Of a stretch of 64,000 nt of DNA, positions 35,990 through 47,164 are shown one piece after another. The notes beneath the pieces were generated by a model. The model made no database searches. It was not told the DNA's origin and was given only the letters and a program-made list of their open reading frames with translations. The stretch is taken from assembly GCA_030867875.1 (NCBI GenBank), contig JAOWCC010001589.1, positions 143,689,745 through 143,753,744 of the forward strand, written 5' to 3'. Origin of the DNA: Actinernus sp. WN-2022. Its lineage: Eukaryota > Cnidaria > Anthozoa > Actiniaria > Actinernidae. Each line of letters begins with the position of its first letter. Positions within the stretch are counted from its first letter, which is position 1. The translations under genes were made by a program, and so were the position numbers.

Positions 35990-36262
35990 CCCTATATAAC
36001 ATCACGCCAAGTCGACCTCGTTTGCCGACACTGAGGGTTAGTCACTGCCTTGCGTCCTCAGTGGTCAAGTTTTACGTCCCCATTTCTGGAGATGGGACCG
36101 CCATTTTACGTGGTCATCCGAGCCACGAGGGATTCACGGTCCCCAATGTAGAGAGCCAGATTTTTAGACCTTGAGAAGCATTACTGCCTTGACCGGGGTG
36201 TGAACCCGGGTCTTCGACGTGAAAGGCGGCAACGCTAACCAGTACACCACCACGGCTCTATA
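35990..36262 (-). repeat. tRNA-derived SINE, head and body
   Basis: In reverse: head GTGGTGGTGTACTGGTTAGC (A box), then ACCCGGGTTCACACCCCGG (B box), followed by a body of about 190 bases containing 'cccatctccagaaatgggg' and ending near 'cactgagg(a/g)' repeats. The longest SINE copy in the window. Confidence 0.65.
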
Positions 36263-37106
36263 AAACCGTTCTGGAACCGAACTTGGAACAGTTCTGTGTT
36301 TAAAGTATTAACGGCACTGAGAGCTCCTACCAGATTTTCTTTAAAGCAATGTATCAGACCTCTCTCCTGGCCTAAGTACTATACATAACTGTGATTGGTT
36401 TGAAATTACAAACTGTTTTTGTTTTTATTTAAGTGTTTCGAATCAATTCCGGGCTCACTGGTACACAAAAGTTACATTTAATTGGAAGTACATTAACCTA
36501 CTATAACTGCAGATTTATATTGGACGGGCTGTGTCGGGAATATAACCCAAGAACATCTGTCAATAAATGTTTAGTGTAAAGCGAAGCCAGTGTGCTTATA
36601 CTTAGCTTTGCTAGTAAAATTTTGCTTGTTTACAGCGTCAGCAAGAAATACATGCCAATCTGTATTTCAATACGGCAATCTCTTCATTTACAAATACTGT
36701 TTCAGACAAGTTATGAAACTCCACGCGTTTGTCGTGAGTCCATCAATATACTGACCATGCACAGTCGGCGACTAAATTGAAAGTCGCAGGCCGGACCGTG
36801 ATAAACAAACAATGAAGTGTTTCGAATTGATTCCGGGATGACTGGCGCACACATTTCTGAAAAGCTACATTCAAATTGAAGTATGTTGGTTAGGCTACTA
36901 GAACTAACGGTTCTAATGTGCTGAAACCGGAATTTAAGCCAATATTCAAATGCAGGCGACGTTAGTTGTTATGTACCCGCCAAAAATAACCGGCGCCTTC
37001 CGACGGCGGCGCAGCACGCAACGACCCCAACGCAGCTATTATACGATTAGTGACTAACACTGTACTAATCTCCAATTGTACAGCTTTACTCCGATCTTTT
37101 GCCAAA

Positions 37107-37184
37107 ATGGCTGCAAGCAGGCTATCTTCTGAACAGAGTCCCGAAACGTCATATGTAGTCTTATTTCAACACGGAAATCACTGA
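37107..37184 (+). CDS. 25-codon ORF conserved between repeat units (copy in unit 1)
   Basis: MAASRLSSEQSPETSYVVLF followed by QHGNH and TGA. In unit 2 (38455-38532) the same frame reads MAVSSLSSEQSPDTSYVVLF, QHGNH, with three amino-acid changes, one silent change and no indel, while the surrounding unit carries indels. Unit 3 has lost the ATG (GTG) and has a frame break. It may be a small exon, an upstream ORF of a lost gene or chance. No known function. Confidence 0.3.
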   Translation: MAASRLSSEQSPETSYVVLFQHGNH

Positions 37185-38454
37185 CAGCTTCATTCACCGC
37201 CGGCAAACTGCATTTTTCAGACCCGGGTTTTCAGATCAACGACCTAAAGTACTCTGTAAATGAAAACAAAAATTACATCGATCTACTTAAATTAGGATCT
37301 GCTCGTAGGCTAGTATAGTTCATACTTGAGATTTTTGTAAGTTTGGACGAAGTTAAGCGCTTGGCCCGCAAATTTATAAACCAATACTTGGTTGACCTCG
37401 ATGCATGATTTTTGGACAAATAAATCAAAAAGTGGCTTTTATTCATGGTGACAATCAAGCCGAGAAACGGGCAGGGAATATACGTTCCGTGACCTTCAGT
37501 ATGTACTGCTTTGCAAAATACAACTTATAATTCGCAAATTACACTGAACTTCATTTCGTTTTGCAAAATACAGTCAATTAAAGCCATTTACTTTAGACTA
37601 TACTAATTTAATAGATGAATGTTTCAGATTATTAAACAGTACGTATCTGAGACCATATTAAAAGGAAGTAGTGTTTTTATTAGACAAATAATGGGATTAT
37701 ATTATTTCTCTTTTCAATTATCAGGTTTAAGACTGTCCATTACAATGTTGCTGTAATTTACTGATGTCTCTGACTGATGAGATAAAGTGAATCAGTAATT
37801 ATTCCAGTCGATCACTCGGCTACTCGGCCGAGTAATGAACCGGACTCAGCAAACAGCAGTCGGGTCTGGTGTGAATTATAAACTGTTTTTTAAGTGTTTC
37901 GAATCGATTCCGGGCTCACTGGTACACATATTTCTCAAAAGTTACATTTAAATGGAAGTATATACACTAACCTACAATAACTGCGGATTTATATTGGGCT
38001 GTGTCGGGAATATAACCCAAGAACATCTGTCAGTAGTCAGTTTAGTGTATAAGGCCATCGATCCACACGTATATAGCGACTGAAAGTCAGATCGATCGAG
38101 TCGTGACAAACGAACAATGAAGTTTCGAATTGATTCCGGGATGACTGGCGCACACATTTCTCAAAAGTTACATTCAAATTGAAGTATGGTGGTTAGGCTA
38201 CTAGAACTAACGCTTCTTGATCTTATGTGCTGAAACCGGAATGTAAGCCAATATTCAAATGCAGCCGGGGCTACCTAGTTGTTATATATCTACCCGCCAA
38301 AAATAACCGGCGCTTCAACGAGGCTTAGGTAATCTTGATCTGACTCTAACGGCGGCGCAGCCACGCAACGACCCCAACGCAGCTATTATACAATGTACTA
38401 ACACTGTACTCAGTACGCTCTAATTTTACAGCTTTACTCCGATCTTTTGCCAAA

Positions 38455-38532
38455 ATGGCTGTAAGCAGTCTATCTTCTGAACAGAGTCCCGACACGTCAT
38501 ACGTAGTCTTATTTCAACACGGAAATCACTGA
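38455..38532 (+). CDS. 25-codon ORF conserved between repeat units (copy in unit 2)
   Basis: Partner of the ORF at 37107-37184; same length, stop and reading frame, with A3V, R5S and E13D-type differences. A possible first exon or leader ORF inside the tandem unit; function unknown. Confidence 0.3.
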   Translation: MAVSSLSSEQSPDTSYVVLFQHGNH

Positions 38533-39539
38533 CACTCACTGCCTCATTCACCGCCGGCAAACTGCATTTTTCAGACCCGGGTTTTCAGATTAACGAACTA
38601 CAGTACTCTGTAAATGAAAACAAAAATTACATCGATCTACTGGTAATTAGGATCTGCTCGCAGGGTAGTATAGTTCATACTTGAGATTTTTGTAAGTGTG
38701 GACGAAGTTAAGCGCTTCGCCCGCAAATGTATAAACCAATACTTGCATGGTTGACCTCGATCTACATGCATGCATGAACGTATTTTTGGACAAATAGATC
38801 AAAAAGTGGCTTTTATTCGTGGTGAAAATCAAACCGAGAAACGGGCAGGGAATATACGTTCCGTGACCTTCAGTATGTACTGCTTTGCAAAATACAACTT
38901 ATAATTCGCAAATTACACTGAACTTCATTTCGTTTTACAAAATACAGTCAATTTATAAAGCCATTTACTTTAGACTATACTAATTTTAATAGATGAATGT
39001 TTCAGACTATTAAACAGTACGTATAAGACCATATTAAAAGGAAGTAGTGTTTTTATTAGACAAATAATGGGATGTTTAAGACTGTGCCATTACAATGTTG
39101 CTGTAATTTACTATGTCTCTTGACTGATGAGATAAAGTGTTTCGAATCGATTCCGATCTCACTGGTACACATATTTCTCAAAAGTTACATTTAAATGGCA
39201 GTATATACACTAACCTACTATAACTGCGGATTTATATTGGGCTGTGTCGGGAATATAACTCAAGAAAATCTGTCAGTAAATCAGTTTAGTGTATTAGGCG
39301 ATCCACACGTATATTATATACATCCCGATTTTCATGCAGCGACTAAATTGAAAGTCACAGACTGGGTCGTGATAAACGAACAATGAAGTTTCGAATTGAT
39401 TCCGAAAGCGTGGATTTTAAAATAAAATTGAATTGCATTCCTTTATACACATTACTGATAGTTTTTTGTATTACTATTCTCCACGTCCAATACATTACAG
39501 TAATAAAAAGAAGGAAAACATGTATTCATAACCTTTTAA

Positions 39540-39668
39540 AAGGGAGGGAGGGGGCGAAATCGCTAGAGGGGGGCGAGCAAGGAGGGGGGGGGGGGTGGGG
39601 GTGGGGGTGGGGTGAATTCACTAGCGATTTCGCCTCCCGGGGGACGAATTCACGGGGGGGCGAAAGCG
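39540..39668. repeat. G-rich low-complexity block with internal inverted repeat
   Basis: Runs of GGGGGTGGGGGTGGGG lie between 'ggggcgaaatcgctag' and 'ctagcgatttcgcctccc', which are inverted copies. Four-G-run spacing could form a G-quadruplex (inference). Found only in unit 3 of the tandem repeat. Confidence 0.7.
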
Positions 39669-39779
39669 CTGGTACACCGGGATCACTGGCGCACACATTT
39701 CTGAAAAGTTACATTCAAATTGAAGTATGTTGGTTAGGCTACTAGAACTAACGTTTCTTATGGGCTGAAACCGGAATAT

Positions 39780-40058
39780 TTAACAATTATTCACCGAAGT
39801 GGAGGTGAATAGTGGTGGATATTTACCCGGCCGCTTCGGTGAGGTAAATATCCACCACTATTCACCAACACTGAGGTGAATAATTGTTTTAGTATATACC
39901 ACACTCCAGGTGAATAGCCAGCACCAAATAGTTATTCTATTTTCTGTCAAATGGACAAAAACTCGCGCGAAATGATCGCTGCTTTGCTCGGAGGTGAATA
40001 TGAAATCATATTCACTGTTTCAGTAGCCCAAAGTGATATTCACTGGTGTGGTATATAC
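39780..40058. mobile_element. GTATATACCACACC-type MITE, copy 2, with extra terminal hairpin
   Basis: Reverse of 18489-18710, plus a hairpin built from 'gaatagtggtggatatttac' and 'gtaaatatccaccactattc'. The empty site 'ggaattTAAgccaat' is kept in tandem units 1 and 2 (about 36935 and 38250). Confidence 0.8.
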
Positions 40059-40096
40059 TAAAAGCCAATATTCAAATGCAGGCTACGTAGTTGTTA

Positions 40097-40924
40097 TGCA
40101 CTAGTCAATTGAATCTCCGGCCCGCCGACCCCCGGGACATATCGGGGAATGTAACATTTATACAGTGTTACATTTTGACCTTTTCCCCGCCCATCGGTGG
40201 CAGTTGGTTGTTACAATACCCGCCCCTATGGCCCCGGTATGTGCTTCAGAATTTTCAATTGCGAGGAGGCATTGAGAAATTGAATATATATAAGCTTCAA
40301 TCTGTTGTTCCCGTTATTTGAAAATAAATTACATTTCTGAAGCACACTTTCTATCACTATATTTTCTTATTGCTATCATCGACCCGTTCGCCCCAGTCTT
40401 CATCAAATCTTTGCAAAAACACCGCATGTGATACGCCAAACGCTTTGCTTGCTTGGAACAAAAACTCACTTATAGTGGAATTTCTATCCACAACCAGAAC
40501 TTTCGTACGATCATTGTAATGAAGAAGCACCTGATATAAAAAGTAAATACATGCATTACAACCGAAGTTCGTGAATAATGGCAACAGATTGAATATGTAT
40601 GATGATTGAATATTTATAAACTGATAACTGCATGAATAATTCATGTCAAAAACAAATTGCTTCGGAAATAGAGGGAAAAATCGGGAAAATACAGTCTCTA
40701 AGCATTAACAAACCAAGCGTTTAGGACTAAAAATAGCGATAGGTAAAAAAAGGGATGATTTCAAAGGATGCAACTTAAATCCCCGCAAATTTTGCAAATC
40801 GTTACTTTCCCCGCTCCACCGGAGAAATGCAGCGTTAAATGTGCGTTATTCCACGGCCATGTCCCCGTTAATGCCCAACTATGTCCCGGGGGTGGGGGGG
40901 CCGGGGTTTCAATTGACTAGTGCA
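40097..40924. mobile_element. TIR element TGCACTAGTCAATTGAA, copy 2 (828 bp)
   Basis: Ends TGCACTAGTCAATTGAATCT and GGTTTCAATTGACTAGTGCA; TTA on both sides (40094-40096 and 40925-40927). The empty site 'gttgttatgtacccgcc' survives in tandem unit 1. It carries an exon-like segment on the reverse strand. Related to 23859-29951. Confidence 0.9.
40357..40530 (-). CDS. Exon-like segment inside the TIR element, unrecognised beta-grasp-like peptide
   Basis: Read in reverse, the splice acceptor tactttttatatcag is followed by 57 codons to TAG: VLLHYNDRTKVLVVDRNSTI, then SEFLFQASKAFGV and VFLQRFDEDWGERVDD. The alternation of short hydrophobic strands, a Thr/Ser-led helix (TISEFLFQASKAFG) and a final strand resembles ubiquitin-like/PB1 folds (inference from pattern only). 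The reading frame continues upstream of the acceptor but becomes poor in protein character, so the acceptor is the likely border. It may be a captured host exon or a remnant of the element's own protein. The related copy at 23859-29951 seems to lack it. Confidence 0.45.
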   Translation of the reverse strand: MLLHYNDRTKVLVVDRNSTISEFLFQASKAFGVSHAVFLQRFDEDWGERVDDSNKKI

Positions 40925-41338
40925 TTACGTACCCGCCAAAAATAACCGGCGCTTCAACAATCTTATCTTCTGACGGCGGCGCAGTCAACGACCCCAACGC
41001 AGCGGTACTATTTAAGCTCTACCCGATCTTTTGCTAAAGTGGCTGCAAACAGTCTATCTCAGTTCTGGGTCCTGAAACGTCATATGTATAGAATCACTGA
41101 CGGCTTAACATTCACCGACAAACTGCATATAATCCTAGCTATAATGGAAACAAATTTGCATCGATCTGCTTTGTTATTTAATTCCGCGAAGTATTTGTAT
41201 GAGCACTGATACCTCATACAGATGTATTTATAAAGAATTTCATGTGGACGAAGTAGCGGAGAACTGGGATGGCTCTGAGCCCCCTTGCTGTGAGGAGTCT
41301 GAGGATTTTTCTCCGGTTTTCCTCCCTTCTCGAAAACC

Positions 41339-41409
41339 TAGCCTGCGTGGCATCCGAACTGAACCCTGGTTAACTTAACCGGGGTTCAGTTCGGATGCGA
41401 CGCAGGCTA
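41339..41409. repeat. Perfect-type hairpin (71 bp)
   Basis: TAGCCTGCGTGGCATCCGAA faces TTCGGATGCGACGCAGGCTA around 'gttaacttaacc'. Preceded by a 'tttctccggttttcctccctt' motif, which also occurs near 42590 and 48395. Confidence 0.85.
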
Positions 41410-41499
41410 CAGAAACCATGCAACCTAAATTCAAATCCGACTGAGGAATCATCTCACCAATTAGCAGATTCTTTCTAGGGTCGGCTAGAATACTAGACT

Positions 41500-42450
41500 G
41501 CGTATTAGACACCTGTTGAATACCCGCACTAATACAAATACAAAATATTATACTGCTATTTTATGTTTGGGCGCGGGTGCCCGCATGCATGCACTTACAC
41601 AAAAACTAACATTTTATTTACTATTTATTTTCCTTTTTATATATATATATTTGTTATTTTCTTGCGCTCTGCAATTATTTCCATCTCTTGCACTTTTCTA
41701 TTCAGTTTTTTTCTCGCCCTTTATTCACCCATGCCGTTACCTATGCCGTTACCAATACAACACCTTTGTCGACTTTTCAGCCTCTTTTTTTGTACCTCAT
41801 TTCTTCAGTTTCTGTCATTTTCTACGGTTATTTCTACACTTTATTCACCCCGCACTATGTACAGTTCACCTTTAATTCACTTGGATTTTGCTTTGTGTGT
41901 TGCTACCACCCCTCCCCCATCTCACAACCTTACATTATAGCTATTTCACACATTGGGTTTTGATGCCCGTGCTTCGCGCTTGGGTCCCCTATTATGATTT
42001 GATTCTCGCCTCCCCACCCTACATTAGATATGGGATTTTTATATTTTCACTACTTGTTTGCCCTAGTGGGGGGTGGGCTGTGGCTTTGCCCCCACGCTGC
42101 GTCAGTCGGAATGGCATTGTTCTTTTTATACTTTCACAATTTCGCTTTAGTTTGTGTCCGGTCCTTCTGCTTCGTCTGTTGGTCGTTGCCAATTTTTACT
42201 GAGCATTCCTTTCACCACTATCTCTCGCATATTTTCAATGTTCCCCTCATTCCCCCCTTGCTATTGCTCTATTGCCGCATTCCCCCATTTCAGCTATGAT
42301 CTTTGCCAGCACCTGTCCCAGCTTGTTTCAATCCCTTTGCTTTCCATCGTCCCGTTCCCTGCCCCGTCCCCCCTCACGCTGCGCATTAGACTCCTGTTTG
42401 ATGTCTGGGTGCGAATACCCGCACTAACACAAACACTAGACACTAAATAA
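41500..42450. repeat. Pyrimidine-rich tract framed by CCCGCACTAA(T/C)ACAAA
   Basis: The + strand is strongly T/C-biased, so stop codons are scarce and all three frames appear open in turn. The same phrase, '(t/g)aatacccgcactaa(t/c)acaaa', stands at about 41519 and about 42412, and 'gcg(t/c)attagac(a/t)cctg(t/)tt' precedes both. This looks like a repeat-bounded unit and not a gene. Confidence 0.65.
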
Positions 42451-42710
42451 AGTTGATTATTTTTTTATGAAAGTAGATCATTTTATTTTCAAGCTCTCAG
42501 GTCCCAGATATCAATAATAGCGAGATCTGTTGCATCTGATGCTTTTCGCTATGTCATCCGTGGAACATCTCCTTTGTGAGAACGGATTGATGTTTCTCCG
42601 GGTTTTCCTCCCTCCTTTACTATTTCGGATATTTCTAATACTGATTGAGCTATTGACACTGAAAAAGTGGCAAATCGAAATGGTAAATTTTCGTCGTAGT
42701 GGCACTTTAA

Positions 42711-43246
42711 AGTGCCCCTCAACCCTTTTGCAATTTTTATATATATGAAACTTTGAAAGGTTTTGAGTACTTCTGCGAATAAATTTTGGCTTACAGAGGA
42801 TACTCTATGTTCTAGGCTTGTTTGAAATGGTGAAAATGTGACCTCTCCTGACCCATTACCGTGTAAGAAAAAGCCTGGGTCGATTCCCTATCTTACGTCA
42901 CCTCCTTAATGCATTATTGTCCATGACGCCTTTCTATCACAACAGCATCGATATATAGAGAATATACACAGTCTGAGATTTTAGTAAGGAAAACAGCTAT
43001 TTTAGACAAAATGCTAAATATTTATTCAAGTTATTGCAAAGTCGAATTAATTGGATGACGTAAGATAGGGAATAGACCCAGGCTTTTTCTTACACGGTAA
43101 TGGGTCAGGAGAGGTCACATTTTCACCATTTCAAACAAGCCTAGAACATAGAGTATCCTCTGTAAGCCAAAAATTAATTCGCAGAAGTACTCAAAACCTT
43201 TCAAAGTTTCATATATATAAAAATTGCAAAAGGGTTGAGGGGCACT
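42711..43246. mobile_element. TTAA-flanked long foldback, AGTGCCCCTCAACCC (536 bp)
   Basis: TTAA at 42707-42710 and 43247-43250. Arms of about 190 bp are nearly identical ('ggttttgagtacttctgcga', 'gtgacctctcctgacccatt', 'aaaagcctgggtc'). Its first bases match the nested element at 8398-8852. It directly abuts the next TTAA MITE, sharing one TTAA. Confidence 0.9.
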
Positions 43247-43250
43247 TTAA

Positions 43251-43713
43251 GCAATAGTCCAGCTAAGAACTAGGCAGTCCAACGGCAAGGAATGTAGAAA
43301 GGTGCTAATTTCCTATTCTTCTTTCTCGTAATTTCATTGGTTAATACTCATAAATTCAATAGAAACCCATCGAAAAAATGCATTTTCATTCGATAATTTT
43401 TGAAGTTTTAATTTATATTTGTTAAAATTAACTAGGATTTAATTTCGAAAAATATTGCACGTGGGGAAAGATCTCCAATTTGTGATTGAAAGATCTTTTG
43501 TTTTCTCCCTTTCGGATTGGCTGGACGGTAGTTGCTTTGAGTTTTCACAGCAAAAATGGCCAAGAGCATAACAAATAGTTTATTTTCTGGGTGTAATTTC
43601 TATTGTGGACATCTCATACAGCACTTAAGGCATATTCAAGCAAAATCGTATGTGGGATATGCTCATTGCCGCAAGCCTATTGTTCTTTGCCTAGTTCTTA
43701 CGCGGACCATTAC
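43251..43713. mobile_element. TTAA-flanked MITE, GTAATGGTCC family, copy 2 (463 bp)
   Basis: TTAA at 43247-43250 and 43714-43717. Internal landmarks 'aatttcattggttaatactc', 'aaacccatcgaa' and 'aggcatattcaagcaaaatcg' match 4170-4632. Confidence 0.85.
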
Positions 43714-43717
43714 TTAA

Positions 43718-45960
43718 ATACCTATTCCGGCAATCGGTTTGAAGTGTTAGTTTTTCTTCAAGACACGACGATCAGCAGCGGACATCGTATCTTGCAACAA
43801 TATTCTAATTTTATAACTAATTCAGGAAACTGATTTCAGGAAAAAAATAAAAAAAATATTGGTTTTCGTATTTGTATAACATTTCTATAGTGTTTTACAC
43901 TGTAGCCTACATGTTGTATTTATTAGTTTACCTGTAGTTAGCAGTTAATTGTTCATTTTATAATGTTATTGTTATCACGCATTTTTTTACTGAGGACCTT
44001 CATGAAAAATACCTTTGAGTGACTGGGGCGGGGACTGGGGCCCCCTCGTTAAATATATGTTGTTAGTATACTACCACACGGCTCGGTAAATATCCACCAC
44101 TATATTCGCCTCCACTTCGGTGAATAATTGTTCATTATCATGCGATCACCTTCAAAACCGTGCGTGGCGATGTAGTAAGTCCATGATATTTCCTGACCAG
44201 TTTATTCTTGACCAGACTTGATGCTTAATAACAAATAAAAGAACAAAAGGAAGTGGCTTAAAAAAAAGGAAACGCGGGGACGATAAACATGTTTATGTTT
44301 TTACTTGCACGAATCGGCTTGGATTTAATATTATTTAGGCGATTAGTAACCATATGAACCAAGTCTTTTTCGATGTCAGAAAAAAGTAAAAACAAGACAA
44401 ATAAAAAAGTTTTTTTTTTAAATGGGCGTATCCTCCTTTTTAAACAAAATCCGGACGATTCAGGAAAAAAACGTTTTACTTGGCCTTTTTTGGACCATAA
44501 AAGCGTTTTCAAAGTTAAAAAAAACAAAACGAATTGAAGATACTGTGCTGTTTCTTAGAAGAAAGAAAGCTTTAGCCGTGAACTCCGAAAATGAGCAAGA
44601 CTGTTGCATCAGATGACACTGCAACATCGCGAATGGAAAGTTTAAGGGAATAAGCAAGGTGAGAAAACAAAGACAAGCAAAAAAAATTATCCCCTTGAAT
44701 TCAAGTTTCATATGGTAGCTTTCCAACTGTATATTGATAACATGTAAAAAGGTATGACAAGAAGTTTGCCATATACAATAAAAATGAATAACTATACAGA
44801 ATCTCAACTCAGTCAATTATGTGCAATTTGAATTAAAGGTTGATATAAATTCAGTGGTATGACACCATTCAAGTGCCAGTTAATAGCTCATCGCACTGGA
44901 CACGGGGTAAGAAAACGAGACCATTTAATAACAAATGAATATAAAATTCACACAAGAATAACTGAATGCCCCGGCAGCTCGACAATCACATGGCCTGAGC
45001 AAATCATGGTCTAATATATATCAAACAAAATGTACCAGCTTAAGGAGCGCACAGTTTAATATTTAGGGTTAGGGGTTCTTGAAGAAGTTACGAAAACAAT
45101 TGTAACGTGACATCATAAAAGCTCCTGATAACACTGGTAAGTAGTTACAGCGCTGTTACTCGTATATGCAGACCGTATAATACCACTGATCCCTAAGTAT
45201 TTGTTGCTAAGAAAATATCAGAATTCGAGTATCAGTGTTACTTTGAGTGTTACTTGTTATAGGTAATAAAGTTAAAGAGAAAGAGTTGCAACATTACGAA
45301 AGTAAGGGCAAATGAACACAACTGAATATAAATATCACTGAATTATGGAGCCGTAGTTATGTAACCTTTCTGTCCTAATTAAGTGTACGGCGTAGACTGA
45401 CACACAATTATACAAATGCTTATTTAAAAAAAAACTGAAACAAAGTTCTGTTCTTTGATCTGTACGCGCATACCCGGTACATGTTCAATTTCAAGTAAAA
45501 CGGTAAAATCACAGTCGGTTCTGTGACGTTGATCACCCTTAGACAGTACTCAAACAACTTCATCGTCGTCATGACAAAACTGAAACAAACATTTTTAAAG
45601 TTCTATTTTGTTTATAGCCTCAACTACTTTGAGGTGGAGCTTATTTAAAAAATTACAGTGTTAAGGGGGGGGGGGGGGATATAGAGGGAGGGCTTAAATA
45701 GAGCTTTTACGGTATGTCTTTTTTTATGGTAAACCGTAAGTGTTATTTGCAATGTTATCTCACGGTCACTTTTTTGCGTGGAAAAAACGTTCTTGCCATG
45801 CATTGCACCGGCTAAAGGTTGAGAGTATGACCCTGACAAGTTTCAAGGTATCTGGGGATCATTTGACCAAATATAAGGATTTCTCGAGCCATTTAGCGAA
45901 CTGTTTCGGTCAATTTACAGAAAACCGATGAAAACACGATGATGTCACATGATTCACACT
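43718..45960. other. Gene-free stretch with repeat fragments
   Basis: It holds a fragment of the GTATATACC element (about 44085-44140) and a G-run at 45664-45677. Frames of up to 118 codons occur on the reverse strand at 44460-44816, but they are F/L/C-rich and have no recognisable motif. No supported gene. Confidence 0.5.
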
Positions 45961-45989
45961 GCCACAGGGAGCCCACGCGCGGGTGGGCT

Positions 45990-46430
45990 GCCTGTGGGAA
46001 AACTATCAGCCGTTATAGTTCACCGCAAAATTTTGGCTCATTGGCTAAAAACGATCATGTGACGTGATAGTTGTCGTCTGCGGATGCGTTAGGTGATAGT
46101 GACCACTGAGAGCGAAAGACAATTTTGTGATGAACAATAACGGCAAATAATATTTGTCGTTATTGTTCATCACAAAATTGTCTTCCGCTCTCAGCGGGCG
46201 CTATCGCCTGACAGTTTCCATCAGCGGAGGACAACTATCACGTCACGTGATCGCTTTTGGCCAATGAGCGCGCGCCAAAATTTTGTGGTGAACTATAGCA
46301 CCTGATGGTTTGCATCCGCGGACGACAACTAACACGTCACATGATCGCGTTTAGCCAATGAGTGCACGTGAAAAAATTGTGGTGAATTATAACTGTTGAT
46401 AGTTTGCGAGGGGCGAAGCTAGAAGTCTAA
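45990..46430. mobile_element. Foldback element plus partial direct duplication
   Basis: The centre lies near 46148; 'gacaattttgtgatgaacaa' faces 'ttgttcatcacaaaattgtc' and 'cgatcatgtgacgtgatagt' faces 'actatcacgtcacgtgatcg'. After the right arm the end motif is repeated once more ('acaactaacacgtcacatga', 'gccaatgag'), so one arm is duplicated. Confidence 0.75.
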
Positions 46431-47164
46431 TTGTTTTAACATCACCAACCTGTGAAAAAAACGTTAGAAATGAGCAACTTTCTAGTTTATTTTTGTCTGC
46501 ACATTTCATTTTTCGAAATTGCCATCTATTGATCGATAGACGGTGCCTGCCTAACCAATCAGATTGCGAGTTTACCGGTAGTTTGTGGCTTGGTTATGCT
46601 AACATCTCATCCCAGGTATTCAATCTCTCTTTATATACACGCGAGAACAGTCAAAGAAGGAATTGGAAACATTGCATGTGCATGTGGTGTTGATTTGGAT
46701 GTCTTGTATATAGTCCACAGGTCTGTGGGCTAAACTGTTACAGAAAAAAGTAGTGGTTAGTGAGCCGCGCAGTGGAGGGAAGTCAGGTTAGTTGACATAT
46801 GTACAAAGAGAGATTTTATGATCAAGTTGAAACTCTTGTTCTTTATAAAATAACGCGTCAGTTTATTAGTTCTTTTGTTAAATAAGATCGATATTTTATT
46901 ACTCAGGCTGCCTGTGGGTAGCCCCGAGTCGAGCTTTCCAAGAGTTTTTATTTTCCGAATTATGAGTTTCTCAAAGTGATTCAGATTTGATATCGCTGGG
47001 GATACTCGCGCGAGTGATCTAAGATGAAAGCAGTCAACGGGGAAAGAGGAGGGTAAAATTCGTCAAGTTCGCTTTATTTCGCCACCAAAGAACAAGACGA
47101 ATATCAACTACTCTTCAAATCAGCTCTTTACGAAATATTCCTTTGGTCTTCCCTGAAATGACTA

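Larger units (their letters stand above)
36407..41250. repeat. Three tandem copies of a 1.2-1.5-kb unit
   Basis: The marker AAGTGTTTCGAATCGATTCC starts units at 36431, 37892 and 39135. Each unit contains a second, diverged marker half (36815, about 38115, about 39680: 'gggat(g/c)actggcgcacac'), a conserved 'ccgccaaaaataaccggcg' block, a short ORF block, and 'gggaatatacgttccgtgaccttcagtatgtactgc' (seen in pieces). Unit 3 is diverged and interrupted by a GTATATACC element, a G-rich tract and the 828-bp TIR element. Units 1 and 2 are close to each other (mostly point changes and short indels). Confidence 0.9.

Noticed and set aside
41516..42450. Six overlapping frames of 89-125 codons on the + strand
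   Set aside because: They exist because the tract is pyrimidine-rich and therefore poor in stops; they overlap in all three frames and show no domain.
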